Assembly (NCBI GenBank): GCA_964392245.1
Contig: CAYMOX010000009.1
Span: 1-64,000, forward strand
DNA: 64,000 nucleotides
Reading direction: 5' to 3'
Source: JAAUUJ01 sp964392245
Lineage (GTDB): Bacteria > Cyanobacteriota > Cyanobacteriia > Thermostichales > Thermostichaceae
Numbering within the stretch: position 1 is the stretch's first letter; each line of letters opens with the position of its first letter. The translations under genes and the position numbers were made by a program. Under the pieces are notes generated by a model. It saw only the letters and a program-made list of their open reading frames with translations, had not been told where the DNA came from and ran no database searches. Positions 9,367 to 18,917 of the stretch are shown piece by piece.

Positions 9367-10380
9367 CTACAAATTGACAACAAGCCTAAAGCCAATATGA
9401 GTTGTTCCTGTATCCGGAGCTTGGGATTCTCGTGCTGCTGGACGGTAGCGGCTACAGTAGTTTTTGGCGCAGAGGTGGGATCCTCCTTTGATCACATGAA
9501 CTGCACCATCCCCAGGCTTCTTGGGATCGAAACTTTTTTCTTGGGATGGTCCCCGCGGATTCAGACTGTGCTCCTTCCCCGGGTGGCCCACCTGAAACCA
9601 ATCAGAGGTCCATTCCCATACATTTCCAGTCATATCGTTAAGTCCATAACCATTGGGGGGGAAAGATCCCACCGGAGCGGTTCCTTTGTAGCCATCTTCC
9701 TGAGTATTCAAGTAAGGGAATTGTCCCTGCCAAGTATTGGCTCGATTTGCTGAAAACTTCTGTCCCCATTCATAAATCCTGCCATTTAATCCTCCACGAG
9801 CAGCAAACTCCCACTGGGCCTCAGTTGGTAGTTTTTTGCCGATCCAGTGGGCAAATGCTTCCGCATCTTCATAAGCGATCTGCACAACTGGATGGCTCTC
9901 CATTCCTGAAATATCACTGTCTGGCCCATAGGGATGTTGCCAATTGGCTCCATGGGTCCAGTGCCACCAGCTCATATACTCAACATGGAGAACACCAGCA
10001 TCAGGGGGTTGAAAAACCAAGGAACCAGGCCTGCGTTGTTCATCCGTCAGATCCGGAAATTGCTCTTGAGAAAGAGGTTTTTCGGCAACGGTAAGATAAC
10101 CAGTCGCCTTAACAAACTCAGCAAACTGTTTGTTGGTTACCTCATCCCGATCCATACAGAATGGATCAACCGTTACATCAGGAGCCGATTGTTCCTCTAG
10201 ATATTGGAGACTATCTGATCCGATTCTGAAGGTTCCTCCAGGGATCAACTCCATATTCTCTGGGCAGATCTCAGCCGACGAAGCATATGCACTGCTGATA
10301 AAACTCATTCCTAGAAAAGCTGCTAGACATGATAGAAATAGTCCCTGAAGTCTTTTTCTTGTAAGTTGAAATAGAACCAT
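9367..10380 (-). CDS. Formylglycine-generating enzyme (sulfatase-modifying factor), exported
   Basis: FGE oxidises the active-site Cys of type I sulfatases to formylglycine, using O2 and copper. The 337-residue protein has a signal peptide ending SSAYA and then the FGE-sulfatase domain: MELIPGGTFRIGSD, DEVTNKQFAEF, HPVVQIAYEDAEAFAHW, LPTEAQWEFAARGG, GLNDMTGNVWEWTSDW, VIKGGSHLCAKNYCSRYRPA and HIGFRLV. The redox or copper-binding Cys pair is present as C304 and C309, the same spacing as in human FGE (C336/C341), so this looks like a true FGE rather than a redox-dead homologue. GGAG precedes the ATG. The sulfatase gene upstream in the same operon supplies the obvious substrate. Confidence 0.88.
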   Translation of the reverse strand: MVLFQLTRKRLQGLFLSCLAAFLGMSFISSAYASSAEICPENMELIPGGTFRIGSDSLQYLEEQSAPDVTVDPFCMDRDEVTNKQFAEFVKATGYLTVAEKPLSQEQFPDLTDEQRRPGSLVFQPPDAGVLHVEYMSWWHWTHGANWQHPYGPDSDISGMESHPVVQIAYEDAEAFAHWIGKKLPTEAQWEFAARGGLNGRIYEWGQKFSANRANTWQGQFPYLNTQEDGYKGTAPVGSFPPNGYGLNDMTGNVWEWTSDWFQVGHPGKEHSLNPRGPSQEKSFDPKKPGDGAVHVIKGGSHLCAKNYCSRYRPAARESQAPDTGTTHIGFRLVVNL

Positions 10381-10419
10381 ATTTGTCTCCAGTATGAACT
10401 CCCGTCTATGGTTAGAAGC

Positions 10420-12936
10420 TTAATCTGACCTATTTATAAACCATTGATAGTATGGGTTGTCAGAGTCTATTTGTAACACATGATGCATGAGTCTAAACCA
10501 GCGATTTCTCTCGCCTTGATAAGCAGCAAGTCCTGCCTGGTAGAACATCCATAGAATGTATTGTTCCTGCTCAATCTCTGACTGCCAGTGATCATTCTCC
10601 CCTAAAGGAACAGCTGTATGGGTCGCCATCACATGGGGCAAAATCCGCGTCAATTCATCTTCACGAACCCAGTCAGCATACTCAATGAGTGGGTGATCAT
10701 CCGTGACAGGGGGAGCAGCACCAACATAGGTACGTAACCCGTCCTGATCAGTGACGTAGGTTGCCAACAGGGCTTGTGGGGAGCGAATTCCTACCTCCGC
10801 CAGGGCGGCTTGTACTGTGGGTTGAGAGAATCGCGTCTGAATCTTCTGGGTATTCAGGGTTATCGGACTCGAGGACGCCACAAGCAGCATTTCGTGCAGC
10901 TCAGTTGTCCAGAGACTGACATAGGGATAGACATCCAACATACTTCGGACTAAGGAGCGGGAATCCGCTTCACGTTGAGTGGCCAGGGGCCACCATTGAG
11001 CCAGTAGGCCATCAGGGGCCAGCTTGTCTTTACAGATCTGATAGAAATCTCGTGAGTAGAGGGTTGCCACACCGGCAGCTGAAGGTGGAGGAGGTTCTAG
11101 GGTGATCAGATCATATTTCTCCCTGGATCGGAGAAGCTCATGCCGACCATCACTCGTTTTAATGGTGATGCGAGGATCACGGCTGACGGCATCCTGATGG
11201 CTGAAAAATTGGGAGGCCTCGACCACGGCAGGCAGCAACTCAACCGCAATCCGCTGCTGCAAGTCTGGATAGGTTAGCAGTGCGCCACTGGTAATGCCTG
11301 ATCCCAAACCGATCACAAGTGCTGCCCGGGGTTCTCCTGGATGAATGAGTAGAGGCAGGAGGGCCTGTAACCGCATGTAGCGTAAGGACGGCATCGCATC
11401 CCCCGTGTTAGACACCCCCTGAATATATAAACGGTGAAAGGAATGATGGCTTCCCGATTGCTCAAGAACCGCGACGGTGGCCCCAGCACTTTCCTGATAA
11501 AAAACCAGTTCGCCAGGGTGCTGGGTCGTAAGAAGTTGAGCGAATTTCTCGGCAGGGACCCGAGTTGTGAGGATGCCAAACCCGATCACCGCGAATGAGA
11601 TCATCACCCTTGATACCAGCCCTTGAGCTTCCTGGGAAAAGGCAATCGCTCCCAGAATCACGGCAACCGTGGCCAGCGCTGCCAAGCTGTGAACCAACCC
11701 CACTTGGGGAATCAGGACAAACCCAGTCACCATGCTGCCAGCAATGCCTCCTATCGTGTTCAGGGCCGTCACCAACCCGGTATCACCCCCGATCTGATCG
11801 GTTCTCGCCACGAGTCGAACGGCCAGGGGGTAGGCAGCCCCTAACCATAGGGTGGGCAGTAAAACAAAGACTGCGGATGCCACGCTAAAACTCACCAGTT
11901 TCGTGGCCATGAGGCTATGGGTTAACTGATAAGCAAGCTGACTGGATTGGGATTGAACCACCAATAGCCAGCGGTCCAGAATCGCGACAGCAGCGAATGC
12001 GCTCCCCCCTGCAGCTGCCAACAGCAGACCGAATACTTGCCAGGGTTTACGGATCCGATCCGCCCAGTAGGCATATCCCCAGCTTCCCAGAGTTAAACCC
12101 AACAAATAGGTTGCCAAAACAATGGCAAAGGCAAAAGCTCGGGTACTGAGGAATTGCACAATCGCCTGTGTCCAGATCACTTCATACCCAAGCGCTAGCC
12201 CCCCTGCCATGGTGTAAAGGGTGAGGGCAAGCGGAACATATTGGATGTCTCTGGCGGGGGGAGGGGGAGCAGGAGCAGCTGACCAGAACCGCTGTAAACC
12301 AAGAGCGGACAAAGCTAAACCCACATTGATCCCAGCGGCCACCCAGGCAGTTCGCTGGATCCCCAGGGCAGGGACGATCACAAAGACGGTGGCCAGAGTT
12401 CCAGCAATCGCTCCAGCAGTATTGGCGGCATAAATAATGCCTGCAGTTTTACCCACCTTTTGCTCTGTAGGCTGGCAGGTTCGCAGCAGGATAACGAATG
12501 TGCCTCCCATGAGGCTCGCGGGTAACCCTACCAGAAACCATGGCAGGAGCCAGGCAAGGAACCCAACCTGATCTTGCAGGTCCACAAAAAGTTGATCGGC
12601 ATGGGCCAGGGCCCAGGTTGCACTGATCCCAGCCATAGCAATGCCCAATTCTAATCCAGCATAGAACTGCAGCGGGGATTGAACTTGATCGGCTTGACGA
12701 CCCAACCAGTAGTTGCCAATGGCCAGCCCTGCAAAAAAAGCACTGACCCCTAGGGTGACGGCATAAACATCGACCCCCACCACAAGCGCTAATTGTTTAA
12801 CCCATAGGGTTTGATAGATCAGGGCCGCCGATCCTGAGAAAAAGAGGAGTAGGCTAGCTGAGGTTAAGGGTTTGGATGTGGCCACGTCTTCTAAGGTCCT
12901 TGAGCAAAAAGCGTGTGAGTCCCAGATGGAATCCAC
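10420..12936 (-). CDS. Fused multi-spanning transporter-like / spermidine synthase-like protein
   Basis: An 838-residue two-part protein. Residues 25 to about 460 contain roughly a dozen hydrophobic helices resembling the MFS-like half of 'fused MFS/spermidine synthase' proteins (SGSAALIYQTLWVKQLALVVG, LPASLMGGTFVILLR). The C-terminal half has the Rossmann methyltransferase-like fold of spermidine synthases (ALVIGLGSGITSGAL, VELLPAVVEASQFF, SDGRHELL, YDLITLEPPPPSAAG, YSRDFYQICKDKLAPDGLLAQWWPL). The usual catalytic Asp region is replaced by EPPPP, so aminopropyl transfer is doubtful. The GTG at 12936 follows AGAGGG. It lies between the sulfatase (29-base gap) and FGE (39-base gap), suggesting one operon. 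Its substrate cannot be told from sequence. Confidence 0.8.
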   Translation of the reverse strand: MDSIWDSHAFCSRTLEDVATSKPLTSASLLLFFSGSAALIYQTLWVKQLALVVGVDVYAVTLGVSAFFAGLAIGNYWLGRQADQVQSPLQFYAGLELGIAMAGISATWALAHADQLFVDLQDQVGFLAWLLPWFLVGLPASLMGGTFVILLRTCQPTEQKVGKTAGIIYAANTAGAIAGTLATVFVIVPALGIQRTAWVAAGINVGLALSALGLQRFWSAAPAPPPPARDIQYVPLALTLYTMAGGLALGYEVIWTQAIVQFLSTRAFAFAIVLATYLLGLTLGSWGYAYWADRIRKPWQVFGLLLAAAGGSAFAAVAILDRWLLVVQSQSSQLAYQLTHSLMATKLVSFSVASAVFVLLPTLWLGAAYPLAVRLVARTDQIGGDTGLVTALNTIGGIAGSMVTGFVLIPQVGLVHSLAALATVAVILGAIAFSQEAQGLVSRVMISFAVIGFGILTTRVPAEKFAQLLTTQHPGELVFYQESAGATVAVLEQSGSHHSFHRLYIQGVSNTGDAMPSLRYMRLQALLPLLIHPGEPRAALVIGLGSGITSGALLTYPDLQQRIAVELLPAVVEASQFFSHQDAVSRDPRITIKTSDGRHELLRSREKYDLITLEPPPPSAAGVATLYSRDFYQICKDKLAPDGLLAQWWPLATQREADSRSLVRSMLDVYPYVSLWTTELHEMLLVASSSPITLNTQKIQTRFSQPTVQAALAEVGIRSPQALLATYVTDQDGLRTYVGAAPPVTDDHPLIEYADWVREDELTRILPHVMATHTAVPLGENDHWQSEIEQEQYILWMFYQAGLAAYQGERNRWFRLMHHVLQIDSDNPYYQWFINRSD

Positions 12937-12965
12937 ACGCCCTCTTCAGTTAACTCTTGAGTCTC

Positions 12966-14567
12966 TTATGTTGTCCCCGTATTCTTCTGCAGTTTCTCCA
13001 TCACCTGATTCAGGTTAAAGGAGGCTGCTTTTTGGCGGGGTGGAAACTCCTGGAAACTCTCCAGGAACTTGGCAACAAAAGCCTGGGCAGGAACCAGTAA
13101 GTAAGCTCGCCGGAAGAGGAAGTCCTTATAGTAGGCGGATTCTTCGATAGCTGTCTCAAAGGGATCCCGCCGCAGGTTGAAAATGCGAGGCAGGCGGAGG
13201 GGCACTAAAGGTTCAGCCCAGACATCAAAGCCTTCTGCCCGTTGTTCTAGGAAAAGCACTTTCCAATCCAGGTAGCGGAGTGCCGAGAGATCGCCGTCAT
13301 CCGTGAAGTAGAAGATTTCCTTGCGTGGACTCTTCTCTTCTGCCCCAGTGAGATAGGGCAGGAGGTTGTAACCATCCAGGTGAACTTTGTAGGATTTGTC
13401 TCCAGCCTGGTATCCCTGTAACAACTTTTCTTTGATATTGGGCTCACCAGCAGCAGCTAACAGGGTGGGGAACCAGTCCTGTCCTGAAACAATCTCATTA
13501 GAGACTTCGCCAGCAGGGATATGACCAGGCCAGCGGACAATGGCGGGAACACGGAAGCCCCCTTCCCAGTTAGTGTTTTTCTCACCATGGAAAGGAGTCG
13601 TACCCCCATCTGGCCAGGAGAAGGCTTCTGCCCCATTGTCAGTGGTATAGATCACAATGGTGTTGTCAGCAATGCCCAACTCATCCAGTTTGTCGAGGAG
13701 CTGCCCCACCATGGCATCATGCTCCACCATACCATCGGCATAGATCCCCTGACCTGTAACCCCCTCAGACTCTGGCTTCAGGTGGGTGAAGATGTGCATG
13801 CGAGTCGAGTTATACCAGGTAAAAAAGGGCTGTCCTTGAGCATGAGTAGTTTCGATGAAATCCAGGGCTTCGCCTAAAAATTCTTCATCGACAGTCTCCA
13901 TCCGCTTTTTGGTGAGGGGACCTGTATCTTCAATCCGACCGTTGGCGTAGCTATGGATCACACCCCGAGGACCAAACTTTTTGCGAAACTCGGGATTCTT
14001 GGGATAGTCAGAGTTCTCGGGTTCTTCTTCAGCGTTGAGGTGATAGAGGTTGCCAAAAAACTCATCAAAGCCATGGTTACTGGGTAGAAATTCATCCCGA
14101 TCCCCCAAGTGGTTTTTGCCAAATTGGCCCGTGGCATAACCCAATGGTCTCAGGATCTCTGCAATGGTGGCATCCTCAGGTTGTAAACCCAGATCAGCAC
14201 CCGGCAGACCCACTTTGGTCAACCCTGTACGGAAGGGACTTTGACCAGTAATGAAGGCAGCGCGACCCGCAGTACAGCTATTTTCGGCATAGTAGTCTGT
14301 GAACAACATGCCTTCGCTAGCGAGGCGATCAATGTTAGGGGTTTGATAACCCATCATGCCGTGGTTATAGGCACTGATATTAAACCAGCCAATGTCATCC
14401 CCAAAGATGACCAAAAAGTTTGGCGTCTCTTCTGCTTCTGAAGCAGATTCTGCGGAAGGTACAGCTGCAGCAGCCCTTTGAACAGGAATAAAAGATACTA
14501 ACCCTGAAAAAGAGAAGAGTAAGCTTAAACACATTAAAAAGACAGATCTAAGCACTAATTGATACAT
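12966..14567 (-). CDS. Type I sulfatase (arylsulfatase), exported
   Basis: Hydrolyses sulfate esters using a formylglycine made from an active-site Cys. From ATG 14567 the product starts MYQLVLRSVFLMCLSLLFSF, a signal peptide followed by an Ala/Glu-rich linker. The metal-binding IFGDDIGWFN (D57/D58) and the CTAGR sulfatase signature (Cys98; consensus C-x-P/A-x-R) follow. GKNHLGD holds the conserved Lys/His, and YTTDNGAE and HGEKNTNWEGG complete the site. About 533 residues. FGE is encoded two genes downstream, so maturation is probably aerobic. A TTG nine codons upstream is possible, but the ATG leaves a cleaner signal sequence. The pst genes nearby recall that sulfatases and alkaline phosphatases share a fold, but a phosphate role is only speculation. 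Confidence 0.92.
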   Translation of the reverse strand: MYQLVLRSVFLMCLSLLFSFSGLVSFIPVQRAAAAVPSAESASEAEETPNFLVIFGDDIGWFNISAYNHGMMGYQTPNIDRLASEGMLFTDYYAENSCTAGRAAFITGQSPFRTGLTKVGLPGADLGLQPEDATIAEILRPLGYATGQFGKNHLGDRDEFLPSNHGFDEFFGNLYHLNAEEEPENSDYPKNPEFRKKFGPRGVIHSYANGRIEDTGPLTKKRMETVDEEFLGEALDFIETTHAQGQPFFTWYNSTRMHIFTHLKPESEGVTGQGIYADGMVEHDAMVGQLLDKLDELGIADNTIVIYTTDNGAEAFSWPDGGTTPFHGEKNTNWEGGFRVPAIVRWPGHIPAGEVSNEIVSGQDWFPTLLAAAGEPNIKEKLLQGYQAGDKSYKVHLDGYNLLPYLTGAEEKSPRKEIFYFTDDGDLSALRYLDWKVLFLEQRAEGFDVWAEPLVPLRLPRIFNLRRDPFETAIEESAYYKDFLFRRAYLLVPAQAFVAKFLESFQEFPPRQKAASFNLNQVMEKLQKNTGTT

Positions 14568-14801
14568 AGCCGTATTGCTGCAAAACGACAACAAAATTAT
14601 ATTCTATAGAAAAACATGGAATCAATAAGAAGTATAAAGTTAAATTGCTTTAAAGACAAGCAGCATTGTGATGTTCTTTGTTTGATTTGGAAATCAAGAT
14701 GATCGCAAAATTATAGGACATCTTTTTGAGGTTTATAGTCTATTTTTACTCTAGTCTTCATGGTAGTATTTTGGCGGAACTTAGTAAAAAGGATAGGTTC
14801 T

Positions 14802-15305
14802 GTGAGCAGCCTTGTTGTTGTGGGATTTAAAGATCAGCATAAAGCAGAAGAAGTCCGTCTGGCTCTTGCCAGAATGCAGGTTGAGCAGTTGATCACCCTT
14901 GATGATGCTGTTGTTGTTACCAAAAACGAGAAGGGCAAAGTCCAACTCAATCAAGCTGTAGATCTGACAGCCTCTGGGGCAGCTAGCGGCAGCTTTTGGG
15001 GTCTCTTGGTTGGCCTGCTCTTCCTTAATCCACTTTTGGGGGTGGTTGTAGGGACTGCGTCCGGAGCGCTGAGTGGCGCCCTTGCGGATATAGGTATTAA
15101 CGATGATTTCATGCGGGAGTTAGGAAAAAACTTTGAGCCTGGATCTTCTGCCCTCTTCTTATTAGTGCGGCAAGCAACTCCAGACAAAGTATTGGAGCGG
15201 CTGCAACCTTACCTGGCAGAGGCAAGGATCTTGCAAACATCACTATCCAAAGATGATGAGGCTAGTTTGCAGGCAGCATTCGACAAAGCTAAAGCAGGTA
15301 TATAG
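14802..15305 (+). CDS. DUF1269 glycine-zipper membrane-associated protein
   Basis: The frame opens at 14760. I prefer the GTG at 14802, which has AAGGA eight bases upstream and gives the family-typical start MSSLVVVGFKDQHKAEEVR. The first third is a small alpha/beta domain. The middle (SGSFWGLLVGLLFLNPLLG, then VVVGTASGALSGALADIG) is a Gly-rich hydrophobic hairpin, and the C-terminus (SSALFLLVRQATPDKVLERL) matches the end of DUF1269. Homologues are widespread and often stress-associated, but no biochemical role is established. It is convergent with the orphan pstB gene. Confidence 0.75.
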   Translation: MSSLVVVGFKDQHKAEEVRLALARMQVEQLITLDDAVVVTKNEKGKVQLNQAVDLTASGAASGSFWGLLVGLLFLNPLLGVVVGTASGALSGALADIGINDDFMRELGKNFEPGSSALFLLVRQATPDKVLERLQPYLAEARILQTSLSKDDEASLQAAFDKAKAGI

Positions 15306-15342
15306 CGGGGTACACCACCGACTTTAGCTCGCCCCTTTTTCA

Positions 15343-16161
15343 TCAACCAAAACGACCTGCAACATAATCTTTTGTCTCACTACGCTCAGGAGTACTAAAG
15401 ATCTTGGCAGTTTTGTCGTACTCCACTAAGTATCCGTGGCGCTTACCGTCTTCAGTGGCTTCTGCATTGTAGAAGGCAGTCATATCTGAGATCCGTGCAG
15501 CCTGCTGCATGTTGTGGGTCACGATAATGATCGTGTATTCCTTCTTAAGCTCGATCATCAACTCCTCAATTTTAAGGGTAGAGATCGGATCTAGTGAAGC
15601 ACAGGGCTCATCCATGAGTACAACCTCAGGGTTGGTAGCAATGGTGCGAGCAATACAGAGACGTTGCTGCTGACCACCAGATAGGGCCAACCCACTCGTC
15701 TTTAGCTTGTCTTTAACCTCAACCCAAAGGGCTGCCCGCTTGAGGGAGGTCTCAACGACCTCATTCAGATCCACCTTTTGATTGGTCACCCGCGGTCCAT
15801 AGGCGACATTATCAAAGATCGACTTGGGCAGGGGATTAGGTTTTTGAAACACCATCCCAATTCGCCGCCGCACTTCCACCGGATCTACCTGGGGGCTGTA
15901 GATATTTTCCCCATGATAGAGAATCTCTCCCTCCAGGCGAAAACTGCTAATCAGATCATTAAGACGATTAAAACACCGCAGGATTGTACTCTTGCCACAA
16001 CCAGAAGGACCGATAAACGCAGTGATCTGGCCTTTGTTGATCTGGAGAGATACATCCTTCACCGCGTGAAAGCTGCCGTAGAAGATCTGAAGGTTACGAG
16101 CATCAATCACCACTTCAGAAGAGGAGTTATTGGACAGGGGCTGATGATCATTAGCAGTCAT
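15343..16161 (-). CDS. pstB: Phosphate ABC transporter ATPase (orphan copy)
   Basis: ATPase subunit of a Pst high-affinity phosphate importer, 272 residues. Walker A is GPSGCGKST, the Q-loop is VFQKPNPLPKS, the ABC signature is LSGGQQQR, Walker B is VVLMDEPCASLDP, and the H-loop His is in IIVTHNMQQA. It is intact and clearly distinct in sequence from the second pstB at 19824. Immediately upstream on the same strand lies a decayed pstA end, so this is the surviving last gene of a second pst operon. It may still supply ATPase subunits to the neighbouring intact PstSCA. Confidence 0.93.
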   Translation of the reverse strand: MTANDHQPLSNNSSSEVVIDARNLQIFYGSFHAVKDVSLQINKGQITAFIGPSGCGKSTILRCFNRLNDLISSFRLEGEILYHGENIYSPQVDPVEVRRRIGMVFQKPNPLPKSIFDNVAYGPRVTNQKVDLNEVVETSLKRAALWVEVKDKLKTSGLALSGGQQQRLCIARTIATNPEVVLMDEPCASLDPISTLKIEELMIELKKEYTIIIVTHNMQQAARISDMTAFYNAEATEDGKRHGYLVEYDKTAKIFSTPERSETKDYVAGRFG

Positions 16162-16207
16162 GGTGGAGTCACTCCTGAGGTCAATCTGAGTGTAAATGAA
16201 GGCACGG

Positions 16208-16476
16208 TCAACTGCAGTTAGGTATGGGGAAAACTGGAATGGGAAGGTTTGGGATCAACTTTGCCCAGAACTGTGTCTGACGAGTAGCCAGACGAGCCAG
16301 GATGCTGGTGATCAAGACCAGCAACACCAATATTAAGGCAGCTGTCCAGGCCAATTCCTGCTGATCAGCAAAGGGAGCAGTGGCGAAGTTCTAGACCAGA
16401 ACAGCTAGAGAAGGTGTCGCCGTCCAGATACCCCGAAACCAGAAGAAGGAGAAGAGATCAGACGATACCCTCACGC
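16208..16476 (-). pseudogene. pstA: Decayed C-terminal part of a phosphate permease gene (pstA relic)
   Basis: The minus strand encodes NFATAPFADQQELAWTAA and then LILVLLVLITSILARLATRQ, closely matching the end of the intact PstA at 18918 (NFAIVPFKAQQELAWAGS...). Just upstream the same frame reads LFSFFW...PSLAVLV and is broken by a TAG at 16393..16391, where the intact protein has Tyr. It ends at TGA 16210..16208, 46 bases before the orphan pstB. Upstream of about 16476 the PstA similarity disappears, so at least two thirds of the gene is gone. Confidence 0.85.
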
Positions 16477-16828
16477 GAATGCGGCTAAAGAAATGCTTGA
16501 GTGGCAAGGCACTCCATTGCATTGGGTTTTGTGTCTATCCTTTTGCCTAGGAATCATCGCCACTAGCCCTGAGAAGGAGAAAAGCAGCCTCAAAATATCG
16601 GAAGGACAAATCTAAGGAACAGAGTTTGCACCCCCGACTGAACACAGCATGATATGGAACAATAGAACATGCCGGGTTCTTCTGCCTGCAAGAAATGTAA
16701 AGTTAGTTGACAGTCAAGATTGTGGACTACAGACGAATCTTGGCTAAAACTGGACATTTATGGACCTGACTTCAACTCAAAGGAAACATGCGGTGTATGC
16801 TCTGCCATTCTTCCAAAAGAAACTGGAG
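16477..16828. other. Divergent intergenic region between pstA relic and pstS
   Basis: About 350 bases expected to contain the pstS promoter. I could not identify a clear direct-repeat Pho box. A minus-strand frame starting MQWSALPLKHFFSRIRVRV near 16528 runs into the pstA relic; I do not recognise it. Confidence 0.4.
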
Positions 16829-17938
16829 ATGAGACACGTTTTGAGTCGACCGATTCTGAGACTGGGGATTTTGATGTGGGTCTTAATGATAGGCACTGTC
16901 GCCTGTCACCCTTCGATCCCTTTAGATAGTCCGTTGCCAACTCGCGTCATGCTGATCGGATCTGGGGCCTCGTTCCCAGCCCTGATCTATCAAAGTTGGT
17001 TTATTGCTTTGAATCAGTCGGTTCCTGCCTTGCGAGTCAACTACCAGTCGTTGGGCAGTGGAGCAGGGGTCGAACAATTTATCAATGAAACCGTCGACTT
17101 TGGCGCGAGTGATGTGGCCATGACGGATGAAGAAATGGCCAGGGTCAAACGGGGGACGCTGCTTCTGCCCATGACCGCAGGCAGTATTGTGCTCGTTTAC
17201 AACCTACCGGAGGTGGACGGCGGACTGAATCTTCCCCGTGATGTCTATGCCGATATCCTTCTGGGTCACCTGACCCGGTGGGATGATCCCCGCATTGCTG
17301 CCGCCAACCCCGAAGTTTCCTTGCCCAGGTTGCCGATTACAGTGGTGCATCGGGCCGATGGAAGCGGCACCACGGAGGTATTGACCAACCATCTCAGCGC
17401 CATCAACCCTGACTGGCAAACCGAAGTAGGGATTGGCAAAAGTGTGGACTGGCCAGATACGGGTATCTTTGTGGGCGCAAAGGGCAATGAAGGGGTAACC
17501 GCTCAAGTGATGCAAACCCAGGGGGCTTTGGGCTATGTGGAGTACAGCTATGCAGTGAACAATGATCTGGCCATGGCCGCTCTAGAAAATCAGACTGGCC
17601 ACTTTGTTTTGCCAACTGAGGAGAGCACTGCCACGACCCTTGCTTCTGTGCACTTGCCCGACAACTTACGAGCTTTTATTGTGGATCCCCCCGGTCAAGA
17701 CTCCTATCCGATCGTGACCTATACCTGGCTACTGCTTTATCGTCATTATGAAGATCCGTTGAAAGCAAAAGCCATTGAAATGATGGTGGAGTTTGGTCTG
17801 AATACAGGGCAAAGCGTGGCTCCAATTTTAGGCTACGTCAAACTTCCTGATTTCGTTCGTGAGCAGGTGGCGGCAGCCGCAGATTCCATTAGTGCGGATT
17901 ACACCATCACCCTGGCCATGGGGGAGCACCTGACATGA
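16829..17938 (+). CDS. pstS: Phosphate-binding lipoprotein PstS
   Basis: Periplasmic phosphate receptor of the Pst ABC importer. The open frame begins at 16760, but ATG 16829 gives a proper lipoprotein signal (MRHVLSRPILRLGILMWVLM, then IGTVAC) with lipobox Cys26. Phosphate-ligand segments are visible: GSGASFPALIYQSWF, YQSLGSGAGVEQFI, DFGASDVAM and RADGSGTTE. About 369 residues, normal length. The stop overlaps the pstC start (ATGA), indicating translational coupling in a pstSCAB operon. Confidence 0.93.
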   Translation: MRHVLSRPILRLGILMWVLMIGTVACHPSIPLDSPLPTRVMLIGSGASFPALIYQSWFIALNQSVPALRVNYQSLGSGAGVEQFINETVDFGASDVAMTDEEMARVKRGTLLLPMTAGSIVLVYNLPEVDGGLNLPRDVYADILLGHLTRWDDPRIAAANPEVSLPRLPITVVHRADGSGTTEVLTNHLSAINPDWQTEVGIGKSVDWPDTGIFVGAKGNEGVTAQVMQTQGALGYVEYSYAVNNDLAMAALENQTGHFVLPTEESTATTLASVHLPDNLRAFIVDPPGQDSYPIVTYTWLLLYRHYEDPLKAKAIEMMVEFGLNTGQSVAPILGYVKLPDFVREQVAAAADSISADYTITLAMGEHLT

Positions 17939-18915
17939 CAGGATTTGATGTTGAGATCAATGCGGAGGACGATCTAGCTCGCAGTCGCACCGCTGCCGAA
18001 CAGTGGCTGGATCAAGGGTTTACCTGGCTGACCCAGATCTGTGCAGTCTTTATCGGGGTCATCTTACTGGCAATCGTGCTGCTCCTTGGTTACCGATCAA
18101 TTCCAGCTTTACAAGAGTTTGGCTTCACGTTTCTCACAACGACTGAATGGAATCCAGTCACAGGACGGGAACGCTATGGTGTGTTGCCCATGCTGTACGG
18201 GACGCTGGCAACGTCCACAATCGCCCTGCTGATTTCAATTCCGTTGGGGGTTGGTAGCGCCATCTTTTTAACAGAAAACTTCTTGCCCCCTTCCCTCCGC
18301 ACAGTGCTGATTTTTGGGGTGGATCTGCTGGCTGCGATCCCCAGCGTTGTCTACGGGCTGTGGGGGATATTTATCGTCATTCCCTTGATGAAAACTGTGG
18401 GTCTTTGGCTCTACCACCACTTTGGCGCTTTTCCCCTCTTCAGCACTCCCCCCATTGGTCCAGGACTGCTACCCGCAGGGATTGTTCTCGCCATCATGGT
18501 GTTGCCCATCATTACCGCCTTATCACGGGAAGCTCTCGCCGCTTTACCTTCAGACTATCGTCAAGCGGCCTTGGGGTTGGGAACAACTCGCTGGGGCACT
18601 CTATTTCGAGTCCTGCTGCCAGCTGCTTTTCCAGGCATTGTCGGGGGAATCATGCTGGCTCTGGGCAGAGCCATGGGGGAAACGATGGCAGTCACCATGA
18701 TCATTGGCAACTCCAATGAGTTAAAAATGTCCCTTTTAGCTCCGGCCAACACCATTGCGTCCTTGCTTGCCAGTCAGTTTGCGGAAGCGAAAGGCCTACA
18801 AATTTCAGCCCTGGTCTATGCGGCTTTAGTCTTAATGGCGATCACCTTGCTGGTGAATATCCTGGCGCAAGGCATGATTAATCGGGTGAAAGGCAAACAT
18901 CAGGTGGCGAACTAG
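17935..18915 (+). CDS. pstC: Phosphate ABC transporter permease PstC
   Basis: Inner-membrane permease subunit, 326 residues. After a cytoplasmic N-terminus there are about six hydrophobic helices. The transporter loop near the C-terminus (EALAALPSDYRQAALGLGTT, then RWGTLFRVLLPAAFPGIVGG) is the EAA motif that contacts PstB, followed by GRAMGETMAVTMIIGNS. It overlaps pstS by four bases and is followed by pstA after two bases. Confidence 0.94.
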   Translation: MTGFDVEINAEDDLARSRTAAEQWLDQGFTWLTQICAVFIGVILLAIVLLLGYRSIPALQEFGFTFLTTTEWNPVTGRERYGVLPMLYGTLATSTIALLISIPLGVGSAIFLTENFLPPSLRTVLIFGVDLLAAIPSVVYGLWGIFIVIPLMKTVGLWLYHHFGAFPLFSTPPIGPGLLPAGIVLAIMVLPIITALSREALAALPSDYRQAALGLGTTRWGTLFRVLLPAAFPGIVGGIMLALGRAMGETMAVTMIIGNSNELKMSLLAPANTIASLLASQFAEAKGLQISALVYAALVLMAITLLVNILAQGMINRVKGKHQVAN

Positions 18916-18917
18916 CG

